Source: Chaetorhynchus papuensis
Lineage: Eukaryota; Chordata; Aves; Passeriformes; Rhipiduridae
DNA length: 64,000 bases
Direction: 5' to 3'
NCBI GenBank assembly: GCA_013396525.1
Contig: VWYX01000934.1
Coordinates: 1 to 64,000 of the forward strand
Each line of letters opens with the position of its first letter. Position 1 is the stretch's first letter. The notes under the pieces were generated by a model. That model did no database searches. It saw only the letters and a program-made list of their open reading frames with translations, and had not been told where the DNA came from. Shown one piece after another: positions 51,601-63,588 of the stretch. Made by a program: the position numbers and the translations under genes.

Positions 51601-53527
51601 ATGTGAGAGCATGCTGACATTGTTGAGGCTTGTCGTTAACATGCAAGATAAATTTCAAATTCGTTCTGTGGGTTGTTTTTAATAAGAAGTGTAAACAAAT
51701 AGGATCTCTTTGCAGTGTCCTCGAGTAGGATGTTCTGGTAACAGTGATAGGGAGCCTGGCACTTGCATTGTTGGGAAATCACAAGTGCTTTCCCACCAGG
51801 TTTTGCCATTTTCAGGGAAGCTTACAATAGATTAGGAAAGCTGGTTTAATTTGTACTTTAGTGTCACTGATATTTAATCTTATTTTTACCCATAACAGAA
51901 TACCTAAAAAAAAAAAAAAGAAAATAGTGTTCAAAGGCTCCAATCTATTGGCATTTGGACTGGCCAGACTCTGTTAAGTTTAGACCTGGTGCAGAGAGCC
52001 ACAAAGTAGAGACTATCTTTCAATTCAGTGTTTTAGAAAGTCAATGAAGATAACAGGTGTAAGTGCTTTCATGCCTGAATATCCTTTTAAGTTTCATGTT
52101 TCTAAGCACAGACATACACCCAAAGAAATTTTTAGCAGTCTTTGGGTTTTTCCCATTAACTTGCAAAGAAAGATTACTTGCTGGTGATTTTTCTAAATAA
52201 AAATGTAGGAGGGCATATTCTGCACATTCCTCATGGCATGACCATCACACACAGCCTGAGTGCCCTCTCAAGGGTGCTTAGTTCCAGAACACTTCCAGCA
52301 GCTCAGTGCAATCCTGGCTGTGCAGAGCACTCGGATGTTTCCATGGAAGCTGATGAATTTGGGTTGCTGACTGGATGCATGTGCTATGAACACCTAATGC
52401 AAACCCCAGCCTTTAAGGGTCACAGTCCCTGTCAGCATCACACCTAGGGGTGGTTCATTGGGAAGGTTCGGGTTAGGCTTCCCTCGGCTGCTACCAAACC
52501 AACCAAGAATGCTGGTTTCCAAAGGCCTCTCGTGGATGGGTGTCTGAGAAGGATGCTGAACAAGGCAGGTGTTTCTCATCCACCACCGAGCTCACAGTAA
52601 TCCCCACTCACTGTCCACATGTTCTCTGTAACCCTAATCACCCACATGCAGTCCTGAGAAGGGCACCTGCAGTCCAAGTGAGTCACATTCCATCCCGTTG
52701 ACACAACTCACTTCAGCTGCTACTAAGGCAAAAGTGTTACTATGCTATAATAAATCTTGTCTGAGACTTGAGAATGTCATTCAAGTAGGTTTCTGTCACT
52801 TCTAAACATTGCATTAATCTACAGTAGAGCGCAAAAAGCAGAGCAAAATTAAAATCAAATGCAGTGATAGCTTCCAAACATGAAAACTAGCCTTATAAAC
52901 ATCAATAATGCAATATTAGTATACTATAGAACCAAAAAAATGTGTTAAGAGAAGAACTTGGCTTTCTGCATTCTGTACAAAATATAAGGTGGTGCTAGGA
53001 GAAAACCCCTATTGGCAAAGTTAACTATTAAAGTATAACTATCAGAATTAAAAAACAGAGGCTAAATGTCTGCAAAAAACCAGAATGATTATCGGATCCA
53101 AATAAATATGCAGCAGTTTTGTCAAAATTCTTCATGTAAAATTAAGACTTCTCAAACAGCCTTTTGTCTATTAGTTGGGAAAAGATAATGAAGTAACAAT
53201 ACTTGCAAAATTCAGGGGTTTGAAGGGTCTTGCACATCAGGACTGAATGCCACATTTGTCTGTCAGAAAAGCATTGCAGCTGCCTTAGAAAAAAAATCAT
53301 ATTTTGGTGCAATGGAAAGGATTTTTGCTAAACAACAGAAATTAAAATTCTCCTTTATGATGAATCAATTCATTATTCTAGAGGGAGAAAAAATCACCCA
53401 CAAACCATCTCCCTCCACACCACATGACTGAAAGTGTTGTCCAAGATGCCCACAGAGGCCAGGCGCTCGGGAGTGCTCAGCAGCTTGTGAAGTGCTGAGC
53501 TTCGTCCATCTGGTCAGAGGCACCACT
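48685..53527. other. Non-coding stretch, no gene seen
   Basis: About 4.8 kb. A 14-A run lies at 51906-51919. The frames at 49117-49530 (minus) and 49635-50000 (plus) are unrecognisable, and part of the region is open on both strands. No interspersed repeat is identifiable. Confidence 0.55.
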
Positions 53528-53771
53528 GGAGCATGAAAAAGAAGAGATCTGGACTCCCCTTCTATGGAGAATATTTGCTACCACAGCTGGAGCACGGAAA
53601 AGAAGAGATCTGGACTCCCCTTCTATGGAGAATATTTGCTACCACAGCTGGAGCACGGAAAAGAAGAGATCTGGACTCCCCTTCTATGGAGAATATTTGC
53701 TACCGCAGCTGAAGCACGGAAAAGAAGAGATCTGGACTTCCCTTTGATAGGGAATATTTGCTACCACAACT
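53528..53771 (+). repeat. Minisatellite, 4 copies of a 61-bp unit
   Basis: Units start at 53528, 53589, 53650 and 53711. Each begins GGAGCAYGRAAAAGAAGAGA and ends TTTGCTACCRCARCT. Copies 2 and 3 differ by one base, copy 1 differs from them at two positions, and copy 4 is the most diverged (GAAGCAC at its start, TTCCCTTTGATAGG in the middle). Because 61 is not a multiple of three, successive copies are read in different frames, yet no stop occurs across the array from the ATG at 53564. The 215-codon frame that results is therefore a property of the repeat, not evidence of a protein. Confidence 0.95.
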
Positions 53772-56700
53772 ACATCTCACAGGACCTGTCAATATCAAAG
53801 TTATTACTGAATACAACGCTTTTAACATTTGAGTTGCTTCCTCAGGCTCTCGGAAGAATCACCTTACGTATCAAAATAGTTTACAGAAAACAAAATCTTG
53901 ATGAAGGATCAAAGGGCACAGCTGTTTTTCAAATCACTCTCATGACACAGAAAGGTTTGGGACGGCCCAGCAAAGCGTGGTTCCGATTGAGCAGGGCTTG
54001 CTGCCTCAGGTGGGTGCAGCTTCCCACGGCCATGGGGACACAGCTCCGCAGGGGTGGGGACAGGCAGAGCCCTCAGCCTGCCAGGGCTGCCACAGATGGG
54101 CTCCCAATCCGGCAGCCTGAGGGAGAACAGGCAGAACTGATCTGTGCTCCTGATAGCAGGCGCTTCACGGCGCTCGTGCAAATCCAGAGGAGCGAGCTGG
54201 CTATTAGTTAATTGCATTAAAGAGGCATGAGAGGAGCTGAGCCGAAGGATATAAAGAAAAACAAAGGAAAACAGAAAAAGATGGGGATAAAAGACTTTGC
54301 TAATCATAAATTAAGAAGCCAATTATGGGGAAGGGATGAGTCCTTGACAAAAGATCTGATAATTATTGAAATTCAGGGCAAAACTTTTGGAAAGAGATAT
54401 AAGAAAATCCAGAAGTGAACATTTGCCAAATAACAAAATTCACGCTGTTCAAGAATGGAGTTTATGGAAGCAGCCAGCTCTGATACAACATCTCCTAAAC
54501 GAAATTCAAAATATTTTAAGAAAAGAGCCAGAATACAGAGGGAACTCACAAAACCTAACCCAAACATGTCAACAACATTGCAGCAACCATCTCAAAGTAA
54601 GGCAGTGACTGGCAGCAGGAAAAGACTGAAGAAATTCAGCAGATGACATCATTCCAGAAATGCTCCTCAGCAGCAGCAGAGGGTGTGCTACTTAGGTAGA
54701 AAGGACAAAAGCAAACCAGCTTCTTTGGAGTAAAGGACAACACTGTCAGTGAGTGAGACATCACCCCGGGAGCACAAAAATCACCGTTTCCATCTCTGTT
54801 TCATCAGAAAAGAAACAATGCAAGTATAAATAAATAGAAACAAAAGGCTCTACAAATAAATAAGGTGATGCATATTTTTAGATCTAATATAAAGAGGGAT
54901 AAAGAAGTAGCATCCAATGGATAGCTTTGCATACATTCAGTCTTCTCTTTGGGAGACATGAGGCCCTTTTCACGTCATGTCAGTTATGTTCAGTACCAGA
55001 AAGAATATACAAGTACATACTTGAAAATATACTATAAATGTAAAAGGCCTAAAATACAGTCATACCTTAACCCACAGGGCAGAGGACGATAGAAGTGTGA
55101 GACCAGTCATAGCCTCATGGAGGTGGGGCTGGAAGAAAATGTTGCCAAAATAACTAATTGCCTAAATACAGCACTGTGAAGATCAGGTGATGACCTGCAC
55201 ACGGTTCTATCAAATTTTGAGTGAAGAGCAGGGTGATATTGCCTGTCACCAGCTCAGGCTTTGTTCAGGAAGAAAAGTGAGAACCAAAACAGCAGCATGT
55301 ATGAAAAATATACCAAAATCACTGAGGACTGGCAACCCACAGTTAATTGGAAAACACAGAAATAGTCTGCCTGATCTGAGATTCTGAGATACTCCACCAT
55401 CTTTTGTAAATGTTGCTCTACTTCCCTATGGCTAGAAACCGGCTAGGAATGGAGATGACAGCCTAAGAATTTGCTCACGTGGGTCTGTGAGTCCTGAAGA
55501 CCAACTACAACAGAGGAGAAGCTTACAGAGATGCCAGAAAAGAGAAGATTAAAAGGGATGTGGTGCTTTCGGTGCTTTGCTTAGTGCCTTAGACAAGAAT
55601 CAATCTCCAAAGGCTGAGATTACAGGGGGTTAGGACATGAAACAACCACATCAACCAGCCCACAGTGCTGGTGTTCAAATAACCTCTGGTCTGAAGAACT
55701 TCTCAGCACATCTCAAACACTAAATGGACACTCCTAGTGAGCTGTGAGCACTCTGAATTCTATCTCGTGTTATTATAAGCACTCATACCTGGCAGTGACT
55801 GTGGTACTGGAGCCAGGGATATTAAAAACTGGCTTTTCCGTGCACCAAATCCAAGTGGGGTGCACAGCTGAAAGGAGTAAGGCACAGGATAAATTAGATC
55901 TCTTAAAAAATACATCCAAGACCAAACGTTACAGGACTCCTAAAGTACAGCTGGGATAAAAGGAAGGGTGATGGCAGTGGCCACTCCAGTAGTGGCAGTG
56001 GAGGGGGACATCCATGGCAGCACTGCCTGGAGCACAGTGGTGCAGAGGTGCCAACAGCAATGTCTCGAGGAAAGCTGAAATTGTTACCCAGTGTTACCCA
56101 GTGTAACTTCCCTAGAAATCAATGCATAAAGAGCCTCCAGAGATTAAGTCAGCACTTTGATGAGATGCCACTCAAGGCTACCCTCCTCAGAACTTTACAG
56201 CTCCATTTTGAGGCCCTGTTTTACTCCCAAACATCTGATGGTTACAAATTTCATTGTACAGTTACTAACTTCATGAAAAAAAGGTGTGTTCTTTTGTCTT
56301 AAATCTATTGTCAAATTCACTTGGCAGCACATAAGTCTGATTTTGGGAGAAACAATGAATAAACATTTCTGACTCTCCTCCTTCACAGTATTTACTTGAT
56401 ATTATTACAAATTTTATATGAACTCCTGTCATATCTAACGTCTGTCCACCAATTATCTCTTTCAAGTGTAAACCAGCATATCCTCCTTCTTTCTTTTTGT
56501 TCCTATGGTGAGACAAAGCTTTTAATGATGTTTAAAAGTTAAAATGGTAATTGTATTTGCTACTTCAGTGCCCCAGCTCTCTTGATTATTCTAATACAAT
56601 TTATAATGTCACAGTGGGTGTAGAACTAACAAATTACAGAACTGAAACAAAAATGTATAGGAAAGTAAAGCTATTACAGCTGAAAACCTCTCCCATTTCC

Positions 56701-58537
56701 ACAGCCGGAAAGTTTAGAAAATGTAGAGGGGCTTTGCTACAGATTACTGTTTCTGCTGCTCTAACTTCCCAGAACAGAAATGAGGAAAAGCAGCAAAATA
56801 AAAATGAAAGAAGAAAGTATCTTGGAAATTATTCCTGTTATTAGACTCAGTGGCATAAAAGAGGGTGAAGAAAAAAACTGAAAATTCTGTGAAGATTTTA
56901 AAGATGAATCTTTTCTATTATAAAATAGCACCAAAGAAAAGTTCAGCTGAGTTTCAACCTTTGTAAAATAGAAACAGCTCTGCAATTTGAAAATGTTAGA
57001 CTAAGTAACTCTTTACTGGTTTTAAGCAGTTATATGAGACCCTCTTGTCCCTCTTACTCTGAAAAAGTAGATGTAACGTAGGTAATAAAGCACAAAATGG
57101 ATGGAAAAATAACCACCTCTCACCCAAATAAATGATTCCTAATCCAATCTGAGCCATAGAATTCTTAAGTAATTCTAGGTAAGTCACTTAAACCACAGAT
57201 TTCCCAGAGGATCTCTTGTTTATAGTCTTGCACAAACTCAGTGTGTCTCAAGACAACAGAACAGTTACTGGAACCTGCTTTTCTCAAACGGAATGTTTTT
57301 CTTCTTTCTCAGCTGCTCTTTAAGTTTTCAAAGATCTGTAATTTCCTTGTGTTGTTCCTAGGCCTTTTAATCCAATCAGAGGGGAACAGCCATTGTAGGA
57401 TTAACATCTTTACCTGCATTTGAAGCCCAACTTTTTCCAATCTGATAGAGATATAAAATTTGTCACTGAGTAGGCATGGTTCAGTAGACTCATGTATACT
57501 TATTTAGTAGACTAATTCCTCCTTGACCAAAAATCATTTTAGACTTCTACTTCAAACAAACAAAAAAGAAGCAAATCTGTCATATTAATTCAGCACCCTG
57601 ATAGATCCCTCAGGGAAAGGGCCAGCATTGCTTTTATTTTAAAAGCTCATAAGATGTGTTTAATTTGGTTCTGTAGTTATTTGTTCAGTATGCAGTGCAA
57701 ATTTTTCTGGCTACAGACACGGGATATGGTAAACCTTTGCCTGGATCAATGTCCAACCTCTTTTAAGTTGGGGAGAAAGTTACTCTCTCATAAAGTTCAG
57801 ACCTGCCAGACTCAATAACTCTACAAAAATGTTCAGATGAAAATTGCTTCAAGCAATCCTAGTAGAAAGCCAGCACCTCACCCCTAGTTTAAAGTTATGA
57901 TCCTTATCATAATTAATTCAATAAAGAAGTAATGTACTTCAACCTAGGCATAGAGAATAATTTTCTGTCCTGACTGGTATAAACTTTCAGCTAGGGACGT
58001 TTAAACTCTGGACCTGATCTTTTACAGCAAATAATAAATTACAGACCTAGAGCCTGCCGATTATAGCTGAAGTTGAACCATCACAAATATGTTGCTCTGT
58101 CTAAGATGAAAAGGTACACTGGATAGGAGTGATAAAAAGTATAATACTATTTATAAATATAAGAAAAATGCTCTTTTACTGACAAATTAAACATTAATAA
58201 TATTTTCGAGCTGTGAATGCATTGAAGAGTAGGAACTTCTATGCAATTTTTGTAAGCTGACATACCTCGCATCTTAAATTTATAATCAACAATTTTCTGC
58301 TGGTGAAATATTGAACTAATTCACTGTCAAACAAACCAAGATGTTTGAAAGACCCGATCTCAGATGACTGAAGTATTTAACTTATGATTCCCTTTACTTT
58401 TGCCTAACATTACTGCTCTGTTGCCACACCTTTTCCTTGCACTCCTGCCAGGCAGATCCTGCTGCAGAGGGGTGCTGAAACACCCTGAGCACACAGAGCA
58501 GTGAGTGGCCTTTTGCCTGCCTGCCTGCCCAGCTGAG
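53772..58537. other. Non-coding stretch, with a GC-richer part at 53.95-54.2 kb
   Basis: No supportable gene. Between about 53950 and 54200 the DNA is GC-richer with roughly nine CpGs. It is open on both strands (plus frame running in from the minisatellite, minus frame 53909-54307), without recognisable motifs. 54230-54660 is A-rich, with short lysine- and glutamine-rich frames that look like composition effects. A 10-bp GTTACCCAGT duplication lies at about 56083-56102. The rest is plain AT-rich DNA. Confidence 0.5.
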
Positions 58538-58789
58538 CATTTCCATCCTTTATTCTGGAGAGGAACATTTCTGTCCTTTATTCTGGACAGGAACATTTCC
58601 ATCCTTTATTCTGGAGGGGAACATTTCCGTCCTTTATTCTGGACAGGAACATTTCTGTCCTTTATTCTGGAGAGGAACATTTCCGTCCTTTATTCTGGAC
58701 AGGAACATTTCCGTCCTTTATTCTGGACAGGAACATTTCCATCCTTTATTCTGGAGAGGAACATTTCCATCCTTTATTCTGGACAGGAA
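58538..58789 (+). repeat. Minisatellite, 9 copies of a 28-bp unit
   Basis: Nine units of exactly 28 bp start at 58538 and every 28 bp to 58762. The unit is CATTTCC(A/G)TCCTTTATTC followed by TGGAgAGGAA or TGGAcAGGAA. The GAG and GAC versions alternate in units 1-6 and again in 8-9, with one GAC-GAC step at 6-7, which suggests partial growth by 56-bp dimers. Unit 3 has GAGGGG. Since 28 is not a multiple of three, the array is read in all three frames and repeats at the protein level every 28 residues, within the 106-codon frame at 58505-58825. The opposite strand is also partly open. It looks non-coding and is probably variable in copy number. Confidence 0.97.
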
Positions 58790-61659
58790 TATGCACTGAC
58801 CACAGCAGCAGAGGGGAAGAGCTAAGTGAACACACTACAAACACCCTTCAGCGAGTTCACTGCTGTTCTCACACGAGCATTTAGCAGCAAGAAAGAAGGG
58901 GCTGGGTTGGACACTTTTAAGTGTTCTTTTCCTTGTTTGCTGGGATATATTAAAGCCCATGGCCATTTGTTTTAACAGCACAGATGCCATGGTGAAGTTG
59001 AGCATGTACTTCTTGAAATGTTAGCTTTTATTTTGTCAGCTCATCTCGCATTCCATCTCAGCGCATTCAGTCGTGTCTGTGCTGCAGTGTGACATAACTT
59101 GCTGCAGTGTTAACAGTTCCAAAACATGTAAATTGCTTTTCCAAGACATCTTGTCCAAAACAAATATCCCCTTCTCACTAATTTAGCTTGATAGATAGAT
59201 AATCTTTATGAGACATACTTAAAATACACATACTACTTTTATCACTTGTAAGAAATGTATTTTTATCCCAGTATGCAAGGATTTGTCTGCTGTTTCTACT
59301 GTTTGTCCTTACTGTTACCTGTATCTATTTATATTTCATTCTCTCAGTTCTTATTGTATAGACATCAACCATCTCTCTACCTTTAAAATAATGAGAGATG
59401 CAAATTGCAGAACTACTAGGAAACATTTTTGACCTAAGATTTCAATTAAATTCAAGCACAGATACATTATAAATTGCAACTGCACATGTAGTTACAACAA
59501 GAGAATATGTGTGGTACCCTGACTTGCAAATGCTCATTGAGGTGAAAAATCCCAGTGATGAGGAGGATTCATTTTGTTTTACTGAGAGAGGGAGAGTTTG
59601 TGGCATTTTAACTCATAAAAACTCTCTTACTCATACCAGTATATTAAAGCAAAAAAAAGGAAACAAAAAAAACTTTGAGAGATGCTTTGAGTAGAATTTG
59701 AATTAAATATTTGTTCACATAGATTTTCTGGCTCAAAACTGTTGCTGTGGGTCTGACAGGATAAACCAAAAGCACATTATTAAGCTTTAAGGGCTACACT
59801 TCTCACTTCAATTCTCTGTTGCTAAAAGTTGTGTTGTAAGTCAGCTTTCCTCCACTGAGTAGCCTTTACACTGTGTGAGTAGTTTATATTACTGGAATTA
59901 CAACTCTCAAGCTTACTTGTATACATGATCAGGCTTAGATAATGTCAGTATATGTTACTCTTTAGAAATATATTTGTACACTTTTACTATTTTGAAAGTA
60001 ACACTGTATGAAATTTCAGGTTCTTTTACGCTAAATTACCTCCACTTCAGAAGTGTCTTAAATAAATCCAAGCTCACATATGTGTACATACAACCACATC
60101 TTCTACAAATTTTGCCAGCAATTAAAACCCTGAAAGCAGTTGAACTGATTGATCAGTTATTTACAGTATGCACAAACCCAGAGCTGGAGGAAGTAAATCA
60201 ACACACCAGAGATTGGTTGCTGTTACAATAAATCCCTTTTTGCCAGAATGTTTGACCAACACTTGCAACCCTGCACCCCCACCCCCTTTGAGTCCCCCTT
60301 GGATTGATTAAATTGGCTCAAGATGACACCAATAATTGGCTCAAGATGCTGCTTCGACAGACCCAATGATCCATATCTTTGCATTCCCTAAAATCAGTCC
60401 TTTCAGCTCTGTGTTAGATTTAGGATGGTTTACATTGGCTCTGTCACAAACATTTTAATAAAGTCCCAGAGAAACCTCAAACTGGTGACATCATTGGATG
60501 GTGTTAAAAAAAAGTTCCACTTTGCTGGTTAGTTGTTAGCCTTTATAATCCGATCAGAACCCTTTTTTCCACTATATTTTGTCATTCCTTTATAACTCTC
60601 TGCAATTAGGACCATGATACTAAAAAGAAAAAAAAAAATTAATACTAGCTATAAGGAGAAAACAATTTTAAGTATTTTGACATCAAGTAGTAAAATGAAA
60701 AAAAGCCAAGCTTAAACATTTACTGGATCTTAATGGCAGGAGCCTGAAACTGCTGGGTGTATTATTTTTTAACTATTAAATGAATTAATTACAGTAAAGG
60801 ATTGGCTGTTCTCATGAGACTACTGTATAAAATAAATAATGTCATTAGGCTCACTGGAAAGGCTAATACTCATTTAGGTACTTTTAGAAAATAAGTTGCA
60901 AATTCTTCAGCGTGTCCCAAGACGGTGGATGTGCCTGGGTTCAGATAACGCACACAGGGCCTGACTCTCCTGCAGTTTATGTGCACAGAAAGGCAAAGAC
61001 ATCCCACCTCTACCAGAGGAGCAGTGCCAGTCTGATGCCTGTGGCTGCTGAGAACCATTCCCATGCCCGTTGTCTATTTTTTCCTGAATGCACAGATTTT
61101 TAACAATTAGCATTTTCCATCGTTAATTCACATCCACCTCAAGAACAGAGTTGCTGCAGAGCTCCACCACGCAGCATTCCTGTTATCTGATATCCAGGCT
61201 CCTTGAGCTTTCCAGTTTTTTGAGTTTAAACAGATGACAGTCCTTGTGTCATCAGATGTTATTACTTAATTACTTCTTGCAGTGGACTTTTTATATAAAG
61301 GATACTCTGAGTACTTTTTTCCACAACACGCTGGAAAATTTGACGTGCTTTTCCTTTTCAAACTCAAAGGCTGATTTCATGTCCTGAATTTCCATACTAT
61401 TGTCCTTAAAAATACGAAAATCCCAAGTTAAGTGAGAGCTCAAGTCCACACCCAGTTTAAAGCACAGGCACAGCCTGCCTTGCCAGGTGCCAGGATTTCC
61501 TGCAATATCTAATTTATAAAGCAGTAGCATCCTGACACTGCGGCCCAGTCTGACAGCCACTGGTGCTAAAGGCTGCACTGATACGTGGATGATGCTCCAG
61601 GCCCTCATCCCACCCTCCATGACTGGAACTCAAAACAGAGTAGGGCAGCAGAAGAGGGA
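58790..61659. other. Non-coding stretch, no gene seen
   Basis: AT-rich, with no supportable gene. A short GATA run lies at 59190-59203. The frame at 59974-60231 (85 codons) is unrecognisable. The segment near 59845-59890 (CCACTGAGTAGCC, GTGAGTAGTTT) faintly resembles old palindromic repeats, but it is too decayed to call. Confidence 0.5.
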
Positions 61660-61730
61660 GCAAAGAGATAAGAAACTACTTGTTTAAGGTCAGTAGCAGA
61701 GCCAGCATTGGAACCCCGATTTCTCCTCTT
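61660..61730 (-). mobile_element. MIR-type SINE relic
   Basis: On the plus strand the order AAGAGATAAGAAACTACTTG, TTTAAGGTCA, GTAGCAGAGCCAGCATTGGA, ACCCCGAT follows the reverse complement of MIR (AGAGGTTAAGTAACTTG, CCCAAGGTCA, a short gap, GTGGCAGAGCCGGGATTCGAACCC). About 70 bp align with one gap of roughly 8 bp. The end nearest 61720 corresponds to the tRNA-derived B-box region, and the rest to the conserved MIR core. MIR-type elements are ancient and rare in birds, and surviving copies are sometimes conserved as regulatory DNA. The comparison is from memory. Confidence 0.7.
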
Positions 61731-62135
61731 TCTGGTGGTGCATTATTAGGGTATTTCCTGCCTTCTATGTGCCAGAGCTGTACCAGACCTTGCTGCCTCC
61801 TCCTCACACAGAGCAGGGGACACTCAGCTGGTCACAGGCACAGCGGAGGAGCCTACAGGCACCCCGTGAGCTGCTTTCTCCTCCCTGGGCACAGGCAGCA
61901 GTTTCACACACAAGGTGTTGCAGAGCAGCAGGTCTTGGGTTTGCCTTGGTCCTTTCTAAACCAAACTCTTTGTCCAGATGCTTGGCTGGTGCAACTCAGC
62001 ATCAGCACATTATCATCCTCAATTTACACTCCTCACCGCGGGAAAGGGAGCCTGCCTGATTCCTACAGCCACTCTGAGCTCCTCTCAAAAGTCAAACACA
62101 AAGAAAGGGGCTTTGCTGTCAAAACACAGAAATAT

Positions 62136-62141
62136 TTATTT
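62136..62141 (-). terminator. Candidate poly(A) signal on the minus strand
   Basis: AATAAA on the minus strand (TTTATT on plus) lies at the point where composition shifts from AT-rich to GC-richer. About 30 bases downstream on the minus strand comes a GU-rich run (TTTCTTTGTGTTTGAC), as in functional cleavage sites. AATAAA is frequent by chance in AT-rich DNA, so this is a candidate only. Confidence 0.28.
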
Positions 62142-63560
62142 TTAACACGTTAGTTCAAAACTTGATAGCATGCTTTAGTCGTCTGAAAAAATAAACTGGC
62201 TTTCAAAACTGAATCAGCTTTCTCAACAGATACAATGCTTACAGCCAGGGTAAGACCACAATGATACTGTTACACAAATATTAGGTAAATATAATGGGTT
62301 TTTTTCATTCTGTTTTTTTCCAGCATTCTTTACAACACTGAGGTGAAATACAAATACTTTTTAAAAAGCCTATTTTCTAGAAATATTTCTAGTAAATCTT
62401 AAAAGCCTTACTCTTTTCCTCTGGTTTTGGTGGGTTTTCTTTTTTTCTTTTTTTTTGGTAAAAAAAACCCCCACACCAGGATAACTTCAAGCATATTTCC
62501 AAAATAAAACAAAAAAGGTGATTTTCCAGGTTTCAATGTGTAACAGCTTTTTAAATTATCCAATACGCTGCCTTGATTCTGTACAAATGTTCCCTTCCTT
62601 CAAAGAGACAAAAAAGCATGTACTGCCAGATCTGATTGTATGTAGAGAGTGGATCTGATCCCCTTGTCACTAAGGTTACTAATCAAATTTCCATCCAATA
62701 TGCTCATGCAGGATTTCCTGATCAAACACTTAAATCTGCCCCCTCTGCACCCCCATTAGCTAACATGTTTTATATGTAGCGGGGTCATCAAAAGTGTAAT
62801 TCCCTTAAAGAAACCTAATCCTGCCCCCTTGTCAACCAGCAGATAGCTAATAATGCTTTCTATCCTACAGTTTTTGAACATCAAGAGCATACCAGAAATT
62901 AAAATCTTATTTTAATCTCCCAGCAGATGTTCAAAACAAAGGCATTGCATACGTGCGTTGCATGGATTTAAAAACCATCAGGTGAAGAAATAAGGAAGTC
63001 TCGTGTAAGATCAGCTTGGGGTTTGCCAGAAAAATACCAAGTAGGTTTTTGTTGCAGTTTGGGCTGGATAAGTGTCCTGCAGAACCTCACAAAAGAAGGT
63101 TATGCAGGATAATTTCGCTGCTGAAATGATTATTTTGCAGAGGCACCGCGGGTCTGTTCCAGCGGTAGCTCACAACACCCGTGCTCACCCTCACACTTGC
63201 TGCCCTTTCCTGCGTGGATTTCCACAACTTTCTGCTCTGAACACTCACTAGATGTTTAAGTTTAAGATGCTTTAAGCATTTAAGATGCTTTTGTTTCATA
63301 TGAGAAAAAACCCCCCAGCCTAAAGCAAAAGAAGAAAACTCTCAAATCGATTTCACTGCAAACAAGATTCAGCCCTGTTGTTGAAGGTGGTTTTCATTCT
63401 CAAGACCACCTTTTTAATTTTTAATAATAAAAGCAAACCTTGAAGACTTGGTTCAAGATTTTTCCTCCTGTAAATTCTTTCTTAACAGGTTGAATAAGAA
63501 TTTGCACTAAAGAAATACAACTTCCATGATGATCCTTTTGGAAGCTTGTGTGTGGGTGTA

Positions 63561-63588
63561 TTTTTTTTCCTCTCTCTTTTTTTTTTCC
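63561..63588 (+). repeat. 28-base pyrimidine run
   Basis: An unbroken stretch of T and C (T8, CC, TCTCTC, T10, CC by reading). Such near-mirror tracts can form triplex DNA in vitro. Read as part of a plus-strand gene it could also be a splice-acceptor pyrimidine tract, but no AG with an exon follows closely except CCTGAG, which is not followed by a recognisable exon. Confidence 0.85.

Noticed and set aside
53564..54211. Longest open frame of the window (215 codons)
   Set aside because: Its first part is the 61-bp minisatellite read through shifting frames and its last part is GC-rich DNA that is also open on the other strand. No known domain is visible.
59845..59890. Possible further palindromic repeat
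   Set aside because: The right arm is in the wrong orientation for a palindrome and similarity is limited to a few words.
61680..62153. 157-codon open frame
   Set aside because: It begins inside the MIR relic and continues in GC-richer DNA with no known domain.
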